Shown here: positions 16,030-24,850 of the stretch, piece by piece
How the letters are laid out: every line of letters begins with the position of its first letter
How positions within the stretch are numbered: the stretch's first letter is position 1
Assembly (NCBI GenBank): GCA_900549645.1
Contig: URPD01000003.1
Coordinates: forward strand, 1 to 64,000
Source of the DNA: an uncultured Eubacteriales bacterium
Lineage (GTDB): Bacteria; Bacillota; Clostridia; Oscillospirales; Oscillospiraceae
Direction: 5' to 3'
DNA: 64,000 bases
The notes under the pieces: model-generated
The model's input: the letters and a program-made list of their open reading frames with translations, nothing else
Databases searched by the model: none
Told to the model about the DNA's origin: nothing
Made by a program: the position numbers and the translations under genes

Positions 16030-17481
16030 TCAGTCTCCGGCCTTGTCCCTGCCGTAGCCGTACTTCTTGTACCCGGTCTTGCCGTAGCCGTATTTACCGT
16101 AGCCATACTGGCCGTAGCCGTATCTCTTGGAATGGCTCACCGCCGGTGTGTCGTTCAGAACGCATCCGGTAAGCTTCGCCTTCTGGTCGGCAAGCTCCTG
16201 CATCGAATCCACTATCTGATTGCGCGAGGCGTAATCGTGCCGCACGACGTACACTATCGCGTCCGCACAGCGGCAGATGAACTTCGCGTCGGAGATTATC
16301 CCGCAGGGCGGCGTATCGAGAACGATATAGTCATAGTCCGGGCGGAGCCGCTCTATCAGCTGCTCCAGCTTATGCGCATTCATCGGCGGGCGGCGCTTTG
16401 CCGCCGTGCTGCATATCACCTCAAGGCTGCTTCCCGGCACGGGAGAGAGCATGGAAGCTACCTTTATATTGCTGTCCGTCATATATTCGGGCAGGCCGGG
16501 TCTCGTGTCGTTCACGCCGACGGCCGCCTTCGTATCCTGCTTTCTAAGGTCGGTGTCAATGAGCACTGTCCGCAGTCCGGAGCTTGCCAGCGACAGAGCG
16601 AGGTTTGCGGAAATGGTGGTCTTGCCCTCGCCGGGGAGAGTGCTCGTGACGAGGATGACCTGCGCGCCCGGCTCCGTCATCGCGCGCAGAAGCTTTATGC
16701 GCAGGCCGCGCATGGCCTCGACAAAGTCGGGGTCGACGCCCGCGTGGGTCAGCGAGATTATGCCCTTCCCGCTCCGGCGCTTCTTCGCCGATGTGCGCGC
16801 GACGCTCGCCAGTATCGGCACGTTCGCCGAAGCCTTGAGGTCTGCTGCACTGAATATCGTCTTGCGCATCATGGCGAGCACGAGCGCCGCAAGGCAGCTC
16901 AGGCCGAGGCCGAGCATACCGCCCTTGACCGCCGAGCCTTTCCACGAAAAGCTGTTGTACGGCGCGGTGGGCACCGTCGGCTCGCTCTTCATAATGACCT
17001 GCGAATAGTCCACCATATAAAGCGCCACGCGCGGATAGCTCGCTATGACGGCCTCCAGAATGTCATACGCGTCCTGCGGGTCAGAGCTGGTGACGGTGAG
17101 TATGAAGAGGTTCGTATCCGCAACGGCTTCCGCCCTTATGCTGCCGTTTATATAGCTCACGCCCAGCTCGTTTTTCACAAGCTCGTTCATAACGTCGGTT
17201 CCCAGCATATACGGGAAGGCCGCGGCGAGCTGCTTTGCCGCCTCGTTATCGTAATAGTAGCTGTAAGAGAGGATATCGTCCGACGAATAGCCGGAGCTGA
17301 CGGTGAACATGGCGCGCGACTGATACATCGGCGTATAGTTCATCTTCGCGCGCAGCGCGAACAGCACTGCGAAGGCCGCCGTCACTATTATCGCCGGGAT
17401 CCACAGCTTTTTAAGCTCTCTGAAAAAGCGCGAGAGCAGCTCAGATATATCTATATAGTTTTGATTCTTACCTGCTTCCAC
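16030..17481 (-). CDS. Wzz-BY-kinase fusion (capsule/EPS chain-length tyrosine kinase), copy 2
   Basis: 483 residues. Two membrane helices (about 26-44 and 188-207) flank an extracellular Wzz domain. A P-loop tyrosine kinase follows, with Walker A STLPGEGKTT (~280), Walker A' VLIDTDLRK, Walker B YDYIVLDTPP, and a C-terminal cluster of Tyr in Gly-Tyr-Gly repeats (RYGYGQYGYGKYGYGK), the autophosphorylation tail. Translation starts at GTG 17481 behind AAGGG, four bases after the other kinase gene. Fusion of both modules in one chain is the arrangement usual in Proteobacteria; many Firmicutes split them. Confidence 0.92.
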   Translation of the reverse strand: MEAGKNQNYIDISELLSRFFRELKKLWIPAIIVTAAFAVLFALRAKMNYTPMYQSRAMFTVSSGYSSDDILSYSYYYDNEAAKQLAAAFPYMLGTDVMNELVKNELGVSYINGSIRAEAVADTNLFILTVTSSDPQDAYDILEAVIASYPRVALYMVDYSQVIMKSEPTVPTAPYNSFSWKGSAVKGGMLGLGLSCLAALVLAMMRKTIFSAADLKASANVPILASVARTSAKKRRSGKGIISLTHAGVDPDFVEAMRGLRIKLLRAMTEPGAQVILVTSTLPGEGKTTISANLALSLASSGLRTVLIDTDLRKQDTKAAVGVNDTRPGLPEYMTDSNIKVASMLSPVPGSSLEVICSTAAKRRPPMNAHKLEQLIERLRPDYDYIVLDTPPCGIISDAKFICRCADAIVYVVRHDYASRNQIVDSMQELADQKAKLTGCVLNDTPAVSHSKRYGYGQYGYGKYGYGKTGYKKYGYGRDKAGD

Positions 17482-17485
17482 GTTT

Positions 17486-18937
17486 TTAACCCTTCATCCT
17501 GCCGTCCGTAGAGCCGGTCTCATTTTTATAATTGCCGTAATATCCGTACTTTTTCCCATAGCCGTAGCCGCGGCCATATCCGTAGCCATAGCCGCCGTCG
17601 CTGCCGTGCATATCGTTGAGTACGCAGCCGAGGAAATGCGCGCTGCTGTTGTTGAGCGCGTCGACGCAGTCGTTTATATCCGCCGCGGGGATGGTATCCT
17701 GCCGGACGACGAGCATCGACTGGTCGGCCATGTCGCACAGCAGCTCCGCATCCGGGAACATGCCCATAGGCGGCGTGTCTATCACGACGAAATCAAGTCT
17801 GCGCAGGCGCTCGATACTGCGGCGCATCGTCTCCGACGAGAGAAGCTCCGTGCAGCGCTCGTCGCTGTACTGCGAGAAGAGCATCATAACGTTCGTCTCC
17901 GCGTCGTACTTGGCGCAGGTGTTCAGCGCCTCGACGGAGAAGGGCTTGGCGAGCATCTTGTTGAACGGCAGCGGGCTGCTCCAGCGCCCGCCGAACAGCT
18001 CCGTCTGGCTGGGGTTGCGGAGGTCGGCGTCTATAAGCGCGACCTTGTAGCCGCGCGACGCGAGGCTTATTGCGATGTTCGCCGCGACTGTGGACTTGCC
18101 CTCGTTCGCGCCGACGCTCGTGACGAGCACGATGCCGCCGCCCTTTTCGCGCTTTTCATGCTCGATCCTTGAGCAGAGGGAATTTATCTGCTCGGTATAC
18201 GCAAGGCTTACCGCGGGGGAATTTATGAGTATTGCGCCCGCTCCCCTGCGCTTTTTCTTTCCTGCGCCCTTTTCATGCCCCAGCATTGCGATGACCGGCG
18301 CGTCAAGCAGGCTCTTCGCGCCGCTTCGGGTCTGTATCGTCTCGCTCATAACGGATATTGCGACTATCGCTGCCGCCATCAGCACCGCGCCGGCCAGCGC
18401 CGCTTTCATCGCGGTGCGCCTGACGTTCATTGAGTTGACAGGTGTCGAAGATATTCGCGGCTCCTGTATCACCTGCGCGACGATATTGCTGGATATATAA
18501 TCGGAAAATGTATCAAAATTATCCATCAGCGCAACCAGCGCCAGAAACGCCTCGCGCTGTGAGCCGGATTCCGAAGTCACGACAACAAAGTTGCTGTTCT
18601 CTACAAGCTTTGCCTTTATGCCGCCGGAATAGCCGCTCAGCTCATCGGACGAGGCGCGGATGGTGTCATTGACGATTCTGTTATCCAGCACCTCGGTGAG
18701 TATGGAGGCCATCTCCTTTGCCGCCGTGATATTGCGGGTGCTGTACCCGCTCATGCGCGAGGTGACGGCGTAGGTCATGCTGGCTCTGTACACGGGCTTG
18801 CGGACAAAGTCCGCGTAGAGCGAGACGAGCATCGCAAATATCGCCGCAGCGGCGGCTATCATCCACAGATTCTTTTTCAGTGTGCGCAGCAGGCAGCCGA
18901 TTGAAACGTTTTCCGCGCGTATTTCGTTCTTGTCCAT
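17486..18937 (-). CDS. Wzz-BY-kinase fusion, copy 1
   Basis: Also 483 residues with the same layout: helix near 26-44, Wzz domain, second helix near 190, kinase with Walker A SVGANEGKSTVA, Walker A' ALIDADLRNP, Walker B LDFVVIDTPPMG, and a Gly-Tyr tail (GYGYGYGRGYGYGKKYGYYG). The two copies differ through most of their length, so the duplication is old. A strong GGAGG precedes the ATG. Divergent kinases may pair or act on different polymers. Confidence 0.92.
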   Translation of the reverse strand: MDKNEIRAENVSIGCLLRTLKKNLWMIAAAAAIFAMLVSLYADFVRKPVYRASMTYAVTSRMSGYSTRNITAAKEMASILTEVLDNRIVNDTIRASSDELSGYSGGIKAKLVENSNFVVVTSESGSQREAFLALVALMDNFDTFSDYISSNIVAQVIQEPRISSTPVNSMNVRRTAMKAALAGAVLMAAAIVAISVMSETIQTRSGAKSLLDAPVIAMLGHEKGAGKKKRRGAGAILINSPAVSLAYTEQINSLCSRIEHEKREKGGGIVLVTSVGANEGKSTVAANIAISLASRGYKVALIDADLRNPSQTELFGGRWSSPLPFNKMLAKPFSVEALNTCAKYDAETNVMMLFSQYSDERCTELLSSETMRRSIERLRRLDFVVIDTPPMGMFPDAELLCDMADQSMLVVRQDTIPAADINDCVDALNNSSAHFLGCVLNDMHGSDGGYGYGYGRGYGYGKKYGYYGNYKNETGSTDGRMKG

Positions 18938-18948
18938 TCGCCGCCTCC

Positions 18949-19749
18949 TTACTCCACTACTACCGTCATCAGCGCGGAGCTTGAGCGCCCCCCGACGGTG
19001 ACGGTGTAGGTCACGAGATAACAGCCCGCACTCTGCGTGTCCACGTTGCTGTCTATTCTCACGTCGGAGACGGAGCCTGCGGACGCGGATTCTATATAAT
19101 TTCTCGGCTCGAAGTCATCGCCGAGACCGGCATAGACGAGATAGCGCCGGAGCTTGACCGCGGAGTCCCCGTCCGCCTCCGCGCGGATAGTCACAGGCAG
19201 CGTGACCTGCGCGGTGTCGCCCAGCGAGTTGATGACCTGAAGCGTCAGGTTATAGACGCCCTCGGTGCTGCTGATAATGTCGGACGAGAGAACGCGTATA
19301 GAGCTTGTGATGTCCCCATCCACGGCATCCTGCGCCTGAAGGCGGCCTGTGATTGAGACCGTCTCGCCGAGGCTGTACACCAGAGGCGTGGTAAGCATGA
19401 AGCGCGGGCGGTGATAGTCGGAATAGACCACGTACCGCGTTGCCGACGCCATGTTCCCCGCCATGTCGAACACCATGTACGACACCTTCGCGGTGTTGTT
19501 GCTGATAAGCTTCGACACGCCGGAGACTATGATCTGCCCGGTCAGATCCCCGTCCTTCGCGTCAGACGCGGTCACGCCGCGCAGCAGCGCGTCGCGCCCG
19601 TCCTCAACGCTGACGGTGATACTGTCCGAGTCGAGAGTTATCACGGGCGGCACAGTATCTGCCACGACGCGCGAATAGACCTGCCCTGCGGCGAAGGCCG
19701 CCGTCACAAGCACGAGGCATATTATAAGGATTGTCTTTAATGTTCTCAT
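18949..19749 (-). CDS. Secreted Ig-like (DUF5011-type) repeat protein
   Basis: 266 residues: an N-terminal signal or anchor (RTLKTILIICLVLVTAAFAA), then about two or three beta-sandwich repeats recognisable by DTVPPVITLDSDSITV, DAKDGDLTGQI and DAVDGDITSSI, as in DUF5011/HYR domains of surface proteins. The start at 19749 follows GGGACGGAA. It is first in the EPS-kinase operon, ten bases before the kinase gene; an envelope structural or assembly role is inferred. Confidence 0.8.
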   Translation of the reverse strand: MRTLKTILIICLVLVTAAFAAGQVYSRVVADTVPPVITLDSDSITVSVEDGRDALLRGVTASDAKDGDLTGQIIVSGVSKLISNNTAKVSYMVFDMAGNMASATRYVVYSDYHRPRFMLTTPLVYSLGETVSITGRLQAQDAVDGDITSSIRVLSSDIISSTEGVYNLTLQVINSLGDTAQVTLPVTIRAEADGDSAVKLRRYLVYAGLGDDFEPRNYIESASAGSVSDVRIDSNVDTQSAGCYLVTYTVTVGGRSSSALMTVVVE

Positions 19750-19927
19750 TTCCGTCCCTGTATTCCGCGCGGCAGAGCAGACCACGTCCATTATCACTAT
19801 AATAGAGAAGTTTATCATATGCTTCCTATATTTTCAAGGCTTCGCGCAAAATATCTGCGTTTTTTCACGTATTTTCTTCCGCCGTGGACAGTCAAAAAAA
19901 TAACTTAAAATTTTTTCTATTTTCTCC

Positions 19928-19956
19928 TGTACAAGTTCCAGATATTGTGATATAGT
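19928..19956 (+). promoter_or_regulatory. Probable promoter of the dehydratase gene
   Basis: TGTACA and TATAGT are separated by 17 bases, about 60 bases before the start. Confidence 0.5.
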
Positions 19957-20014
19957 CTTTGTAATCATTTTGTTACGCGATAATACGCGTTTTCGTAATT
20001 CTTTGGGGGAAGAA

Positions 20015-21919
20015 ATGAGAAAGCTCATTGATGAGAATATAAATACGCAGAAGCTGCTGAGAATAGCGTGTCTGCTGCTGGCGGACATTGTGATAATAAA
20101 TCTCTCGGCAGTTGCGGCGCTGCTTCTGCGCTTCGAGCTGTCGCCGGCACAGGCGTCGGAAGCCGGATTTATGAGCAGCGTCATATCCTACATGTGGCTC
20201 AACACACTCGTCACCGTGATAATCTTCTGGATATTCGGGCTTTACAACAGTCTGTGGGAGTTTGCGGGAGTGCACGAGCTCGTGCGCATCGCGCTCGCTT
20301 CGGCATGTTCCGGCGCGGCGGTGTGGTTCGGTATGCTGCTTTCGGGTCTGCCCGTGCCGCGCAGTTACCCGTTTATTTACATTCTGGTGCTGTTCGTCGC
20401 GGCCTCGTTCCCGCGCTTTATCTACCGTCTGCTTCGCAATCAGCGCGCCGCTTCAAAGCAGGTCACGCGCAGACGCACAATGCTCATCGGCGGCGGTGCC
20501 GCGGGAGCGATGGTCATCCGCGAATTTCAGAACAGCTCGCACTCGGAAAATCAAGTCATATGCGTCATTGACGACAATCCCTCCAAACGTGGCGCGCTGC
20601 TGATGGGAGTGCCCATCGTGGGAGACCGCGAGAAGATCGAGTCCGCCGTGCAGAAATACGGCATTGAGGAAATCGTGCTCGCCATCCCGTCGGCACAGCT
20701 CAGGGATCGCACGGAGCTTATCTCCATCTGCCAGCGCACCGGCTGCCGCCTGAAAACGCTCCCCGCGCTCTATCAGCTTGCAAACGGCGAGGTCAGCGTC
20801 AAGAAGGTGCGCGATGTGGATATCGTCGACCTGCTAGGCCGCGCGACTGTGGACGTCGATATGAGCGGCATTGCCGACTACATAAAGGGCAAAACCGTGC
20901 TTGTCACCGGAGGCGGCGGCAGCATCGGCAGTGAGCTGTGCCGCCAGATCGCAAAGCATGGCGTCGGCCGGCTTATCATCTTCGATATATACGAGAACAA
21001 CGCCTACGACATCCAGCAGGAGCTGAAGCGCCGTTATCCGACGCTCGACCTCGTTGTGCTCATCGGCTCCGTGCGTGACCGCAAGCGCGTTTTCAACGTC
21101 ATGGACACCTACCGGCCTGAGCTTGTGTTCCACGCCGCGGCGCATAAGCATGTGCCGCTGATGGAGGACTCCCCCGCCGAGGCGATAAAGAATAACGTGT
21201 TCGGCACTCTGAACGTCGCGGAAGCGGCGGCTGAGTTTGGAGCGAAGCGCTTCCTTCTTATCTCCACCGACAAGGCCGTGAACCCGACAAATGTGATGGG
21301 CGCGTCCAAGCGCATGTGCGAGATGGTCATCCAGATGATGAACGGGCGCTCCGAGACGGAGTATGTCGCGGTGCGCTTCGGCAACGTCCTCGGCAGCAAC
21401 GGCAGTGTGATACCGCTGTTCCGCAGGCAGATCCTCGCGGGCGGCCCCGTCACCGTCACCGACCGGAACGTTATCCGCTATTTTATGACGATACCCGAAG
21501 CCGTTTCGCTGGTGCTTCAGGCCGGGGCGTACGCTACCGGCGGCGAGATATTCGTGCTCGACATGGGCGATCCCGTGCGCATAGACGATCTCGCGCGGAA
21601 CATGATCCGGCTCTCCGGCTTCGAGCCAGACGTCGACATTAAGGTCGAATACACCGGCCTGCGCCCCGGCGAGAAGCTGTTTGAGGAGATTCTGATGGAC
21701 GCCGAGGGCATGGAGAAGACGGCGAACAATCTCATCTACATAGGGCACGAGTTGGATGTCGACCGCGAGAAGTTCATGGCTCAGCTCGCTGAGCTGGCCG
21801 AAGCAGACGAGCGCGACGGTCAGGCGATACGCGACTGCATAGAGCGCATCGTCCCGACCTATTACCGTCACGGCCAGCCGCCGAAGAAGGCGAAAGCTCC
21901 GAAACCGGCAGAGGTTTGA
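20015..21919 (+). CDS. UDP-sugar 4,6-dehydratase, PglF/CapD type
   Basis: 634 residues. Four membrane helices lie in the first ~150 residues, a first nucleotide-binding domain follows (MLIGGGAAGAMVIREF), then an extended SDR domain with TGGGGSIGSELCRQ, AAHKHVPLMED, the STDKAVNPTNVMGASKR motif in place of YxxxK, and RFGNVLGSNGSVIP. The family makes UDP-4-keto-6-deoxy sugars that start glycan chains. GGGGGAAGAA precedes the ATG at 20015; an in-frame ATG at 19970 lacks a site. It is divergent from the kinase operon. Confidence 0.93.
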   Translation: MRKLIDENINTQKLLRIACLLLADIVIINLSAVAALLLRFELSPAQASEAGFMSSVISYMWLNTLVTVIIFWIFGLYNSLWEFAGVHELVRIALASACSGAAVWFGMLLSGLPVPRSYPFIYILVLFVAASFPRFIYRLLRNQRAASKQVTRRRTMLIGGGAAGAMVIREFQNSSHSENQVICVIDDNPSKRGALLMGVPIVGDREKIESAVQKYGIEEIVLAIPSAQLRDRTELISICQRTGCRLKTLPALYQLANGEVSVKKVRDVDIVDLLGRATVDVDMSGIADYIKGKTVLVTGGGGSIGSELCRQIAKHGVGRLIIFDIYENNAYDIQQELKRRYPTLDLVVLIGSVRDRKRVFNVMDTYRPELVFHAAAHKHVPLMEDSPAEAIKNNVFGTLNVAEAAAEFGAKRFLLISTDKAVNPTNVMGASKRMCEMVIQMMNGRSETEYVAVRFGNVLGSNGSVIPLFRRQILAGGPVTVTDRNVIRYFMTIPEAVSLVLQAGAYATGGEIFVLDMGDPVRIDDLARNMIRLSGFEPDVDIKVEYTGLRPGEKLFEEILMDAEGMEKTANNLIYIGHELDVDREKFMAQLAELAEADERDGQAIRDCIERIVPTYYRHGQPPKKAKAPKPAEV

Positions 21920-21940
21920 ACGGTTAAAATGTGATAGTGT

Positions 21941-21982
21941 AACCCCCGGCTGCAAGACCTGACGGTCTAGCAGCCGGGGGGT
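21941..21982 (+). terminator. Terminator after the dehydratase
   Basis: Long two-part stem: CCCCCGGCTGC/GCAGCCGGGGG, continued by AGACC/GGTCT around a TGAC loop. The U-run is poor. Confidence 0.7.
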
Positions 21983-22090
21983 ATTGTTCACTGAGGGGAA
22001 TAATGCGGTATTTTCAGACAGCCTGTCATTGCCGCTTGGTTCCTTCAAGAGGGGGATGACAGATGTGTTCTTTACATCGCGCTCTCTTTT

Positions 22091-22165
22091 CTCTAATGGC
22101 AATTTCTGAACACTGGCGACCCCTCAGTCGGCTGACTCCGACAGCTTCCTTTACACAAGGGCGCC
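22091..22165 (+). repeat. Interspersed GGCGACCCCT repeat, copy a
   Basis: Contains GGCGACCCCTCAGTCGG, a small hairpin, then a TTTACACAAGGGCGCC arm. The 312-base gap 21920-22231 holds only the terminator and this repeat; I see no gene. Confidence 0.7.
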
Positions 22166-22231
22166 AAGAAAAGCGGTGTCAACATCGTCCTTTCCCTAAT
22201 GGCACTCAATATACACGCGCCCCCCCGCGCG

Positions 22232-22963
22232 TCATGCTCTCAGCATAGGCTTGTTCTCTATAATACGCCGCGGATTCTCCTCCAGCAGTATCCGCGCGTA
22301 GTCCTCGGAATAGTTCAGGCTTATATGCTCGCGCAGGCGGGCAAGCTCCGGATTGCGGGAATAGGTGCTGTGCGCGTCGCTTGCCGCGATATGCGCCAGC
22401 CCCTGACTCAGAATAAACTCCGCAGTGCGCTTGGCGCGCTGGCCGAGGCCGCCGAAGATGCTGTCCTTATTGACCTGAAGCACATAGCCCGACGCGAACC
22501 ACCGCTCCGGCAGCGTTCTGTCCCGCTGGACGGCATTATACCGCTCCGGATGCGCGATGACCGGCGTCAGTCCCTCGGCGAAGATCTGCTCCAAACGGGA
22601 ATTCATCTCTATCGAATCCTCATTGAACGCAAACTCCACCAGTATATAGCGGCTGCTCGCAAGCGTCAGCAGCTTTTTCGCGCGGATAAGCTCCGCGATA
22701 TCCGCCGTGCAGAACACCTCCGCGCCCGCGAGGATGCGCAGTGGTATTTTCGCCGCGTCGATGGTCTCGCGCAGTGCCATGAACCTGCCCAGCAGTTCCC
22801 GCGACGGATAATTTGCCGCCTCGCCGGGGATGTTACAATGCGGAGTGACTATCACGGTCTCCACCCCGCTCTCCGCCGCCATCGACGCCATCAGCAGCGA
22901 CGTATCCATCGAGTCGGAGCCGTCGTCCACTCCGGGCAGCATATGACAATGTATATCTATCAC
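22232..22963 (-). CDS. CpsB/YwqE-type protein-tyrosine phosphatase (PHP fold)
   Basis: 243 residues from GTG 22963 (IDIHCHMLPGVDDGS), which is six bases behind GAGGTGA; a start further upstream at 23008 is possible. Metal ligands of the PHP fold are visible: DIHCH, E in AGAEV, TPH, AHPERY and SDAH. Relatives dephosphorylate BY-kinase Tyr tails and so set polymer length. It faces the dehydratase and completes the kinase/phosphatase control set of the locus. Confidence 0.9.
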   Translation of the reverse strand: MIDIHCHMLPGVDDGSDSMDTSLLMASMAAESGVETVIVTPHCNIPGEAANYPSRELLGRFMALRETIDAAKIPLRILAGAEVFCTADIAELIRAKKLLTLASSRYILVEFAFNEDSIEMNSRLEQIFAEGLTPVIAHPERYNAVQRDRTLPERWFASGYVLQVNKDSIFGGLGQRAKRTAEFILSQGLAHIAASDAHSTYSRNPELARLREHISLNYSEDYARILLEENPRRIIENKPMLRA

Positions 22964-23066
22964 TCGTTTCACCTCATAAACGCCGGGATTTCTTCTATAT
23001 TGTACCAAACCTGAGCGGCATATTCAAGCCGCAATTGCCGCCTTTGCTCCGTGCCGCAAAGGGGCA

Positions 23067-23095
23067 TTGACATTTTACCCGGAACATCTTAAAAT
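23067..23095 (+). promoter_or_regulatory. Strong promoter placed for a leaderless transcript
   Basis: TTGACA and TAAAAT are separated by 17 bases. The predicted start of transcription, about seven bases downstream, coincides with the ATG at 23102. Confidence 0.7.
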
Positions 23096-23101
23096 GGGCA
23101 T

Positions 23102-23467
23102 ATGTTTAAAGATAAGAAGAAAATGTGGATACTGATTCTGGCGTTGGTTTTTATCGTATGTGCCGGCGCTTTTATTGCGCTGAAGCTGTTTGCTCCGGAA
23201 GGCTCCGTCGCGCGGATAAGCGTGGACGGCGAGCTGCTTCAGACCGTCGATCTCAGCCGCGTCACGGAAGCGTACGACATTGACATCGACACCGCCTATG
23301 GGCACAACACCGTACATGTCGAGCCGGGCGCGATATCCGTCACCGAGGCCGACTGCCCGGACGGGATATGTGTGCGTCAGGGCAAGCTGACGACGGCGGG
23401 CGTGCCGATAGTGTGTATGCCGCACAGACTCGTGATAGAGATTTATGGAGACGCGATAGATGGCTAA
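23102..23467 (+). CDS. NusG domain II-containing protein
   Basis: 121 residues: N-terminal membrane anchor (MWILILALVFIVCAGAFIAL) and an extracytoplasmic beta domain ending in the conserved PDGICVRQGKLTTAGVPIVCMPHRLVI region (shown here by its core CPDGICV and CMPHRL). Such proteins are usually paired with a Gx transporter gene, as here (eight-base overlap). The start codon lies directly at the predicted transcription start; a second ATG at 23126 also lacks a good ribosome site. Function is unknown; a redox or cofactor export link is suggested by common neighbourhoods. Confidence 0.85.
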   Translation: MFKDKKKMWILILALVFIVCAGAFIALKLFAPEGSVARISVDGELLQTVDLSRVTEAYDIDIDTAYGHNTVHVEPGAISVTEADCPDGICVRQGKLTTAGVPIVCMPHRLVIEIYGDAIDG

Positions 23468-23963
23468 GACGAAAAGGCTCGTGTTCATGGCGCTGCTGAC
23501 AGCCATGGCGCTGACGATATTTGTTATCGAAGCGCAGATACCCGCGCCCGTGCCGATACCCGGCGTAAAGCTCGGCTTGTCGAACATCATCACGCTCACG
23601 GCCATGCTCCTGCTCGGCAAGAAAGAAGCCGGTATCGTCCTGCTGCTGAGGATAATCATGGGCGCGATGTTCACCGGCAGCCCTGCCGCGCTGATATACA
23701 GCATCTCCGGCGGTGTGCTGGCGTATATTGTGATGTGCCTGCTGGTCGGGCGCTTCCCGGAAAAGCTTATCTGGGTCGTCAGTGCGACCGCCGCCGTCGC
23801 GCACAACGCGGGGCAGCTTATGGCCTGCGCGCTCATCGTCAAGACTCCGGGGCTGCTGTATTACGCGCCGGTGCTCGCCGCCTCCGGCATCATCACCGGC
23901 GTATTCACCGGCGTTGCAGCGATGTATCTTGTCCGCGCGGTGCGGAAAATTATCAAAAAATAA
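23460..23963 (+). CDS. Gx transporter family protein (HepT component I-like)
   Basis: 167 residues, about five or six membrane helices, with the family's GVKLGLSNIITL and GSPAALIYSISGG motifs. Often named heptaprenyl diphosphate synthase component I, but the fold is that of an ECF-type substrate-binding membrane protein. It follows and overlaps the NusG-II gene. Substrate is unknown. Confidence 0.85.
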   Translation: MAKTKRLVFMALLTAMALTIFVIEAQIPAPVPIPGVKLGLSNIITLTAMLLLGKKEAGIVLLLRIIMGAMFTGSPAALIYSISGGVLAYIVMCLLVGRFPEKLIWVVSATAAVAHNAGQLMACALIVKTPGLLYYAPVLAASGIITGVFTGVAAMYLVRAVRKIIKK

Positions 23964-24019
23964 TTATAGTTTGTCACAGATTGGGACACAACTACAAAAA
24001 AGAAAGGTATGTATTTCAA

Positions 24020-24850
24020 ATGAGCGAATGCACACATGATTGTTCAACCTGCGGCGAGAGCTGCAGCGAGCGCAGTGCGGAGTCCTTCCGCAAGGCGCTT
24101 CACGAGGGCTCCAGCGTCAAGAAGGTCATCGGCGTTGTGAGCGGCAAGGGCGGCGTCGGCAAGTCCCTCGTCACGAGCCTGCTCGCCTCCGAGATGCAGC
24201 GCCGCGGCTACAACGCGGCTGTTCTCGATGCGGACATCACCGGCCCATCCATCCCGAAGGCCTTCGGTATCACCGAGCACGCCCGCGGCACCGAGGAGTA
24301 TCTCCTCCCCGTTACGACGCACACCGGCCTTCAGATCATGTCTATAAACCTCATCCTCGAAAACGAGACCGAGCCTGTCGTATGGCGCGGCCCCGTCATC
24401 GCCGGCGTCGTCACCCAGTTCTGGACGGACGTACTCTGGACGGATGTGGACTACATGTTCGTCGATATGCCTCCCGGAACCGGCGACGTGCCGCTGACCG
24501 TGTTCCAGTCCCTGCCGATCGACGGCGTGGTCATCGTCACCACCCCGCAGGATCTGGTTAGCATGATAGTCGCCAAGGCCGTCAACATGGCAAAGCTTAT
24601 GAACGTACCCGTACTCGGCATCGTCGAGAACATGTCCTACTACAAGTGCCCGGACTGCGGCAAGGAGCACGCAATATTCGGCGAGAGCAAGGTGGACAAG
24701 GTTGCGAAGGAATTCGGCATAGAGAACACCGCACGCCTGCCGATCGACCCGGTCATCGCCGCGATGGTCGACGCGGGCGAGGTCGAGTCCGTGGACGGCG
24801 GGAACATCTCCGGCATCGCCGACGTCATCGAGAGGAGAGGCGATAAATGA
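24020..24850 (+). CDS. Mrp/NBP35-type P-loop ATPase (Fe-S cluster carrier)
   Basis: 276 residues. An N-terminal Cys cluster (ECTHDCSTCGESCSE) precedes a deviant Walker A, SGKGGVGKSLV, with VDMPPGTGDVPL and the C-terminal CPDCG pair that binds a bridging [4Fe-4S] cluster. The family carries clusters to apo-proteins or acts with NifX-like partners. AAAGG precedes the ATG. It overlaps the next gene by four bases, so the products are made together. Confidence 0.93.
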   Translation: MSECTHDCSTCGESCSERSAESFRKALHEGSSVKKVIGVVSGKGGVGKSLVTSLLASEMQRRGYNAAVLDADITGPSIPKAFGITEHARGTEEYLLPVTTHTGLQIMSINLILENETEPVVWRGPVIAGVVTQFWTDVLWTDVDYMFVDMPPGTGDVPLTVFQSLPIDGVVIVTTPQDLVSMIVAKAVNMAKLMNVPVLGIVENMSYYKCPDCGKEHAIFGESKVDKVAKEFGIENTARLPIDPVIAAMVDAGEVESVDGGNISGIADVIERRGDK

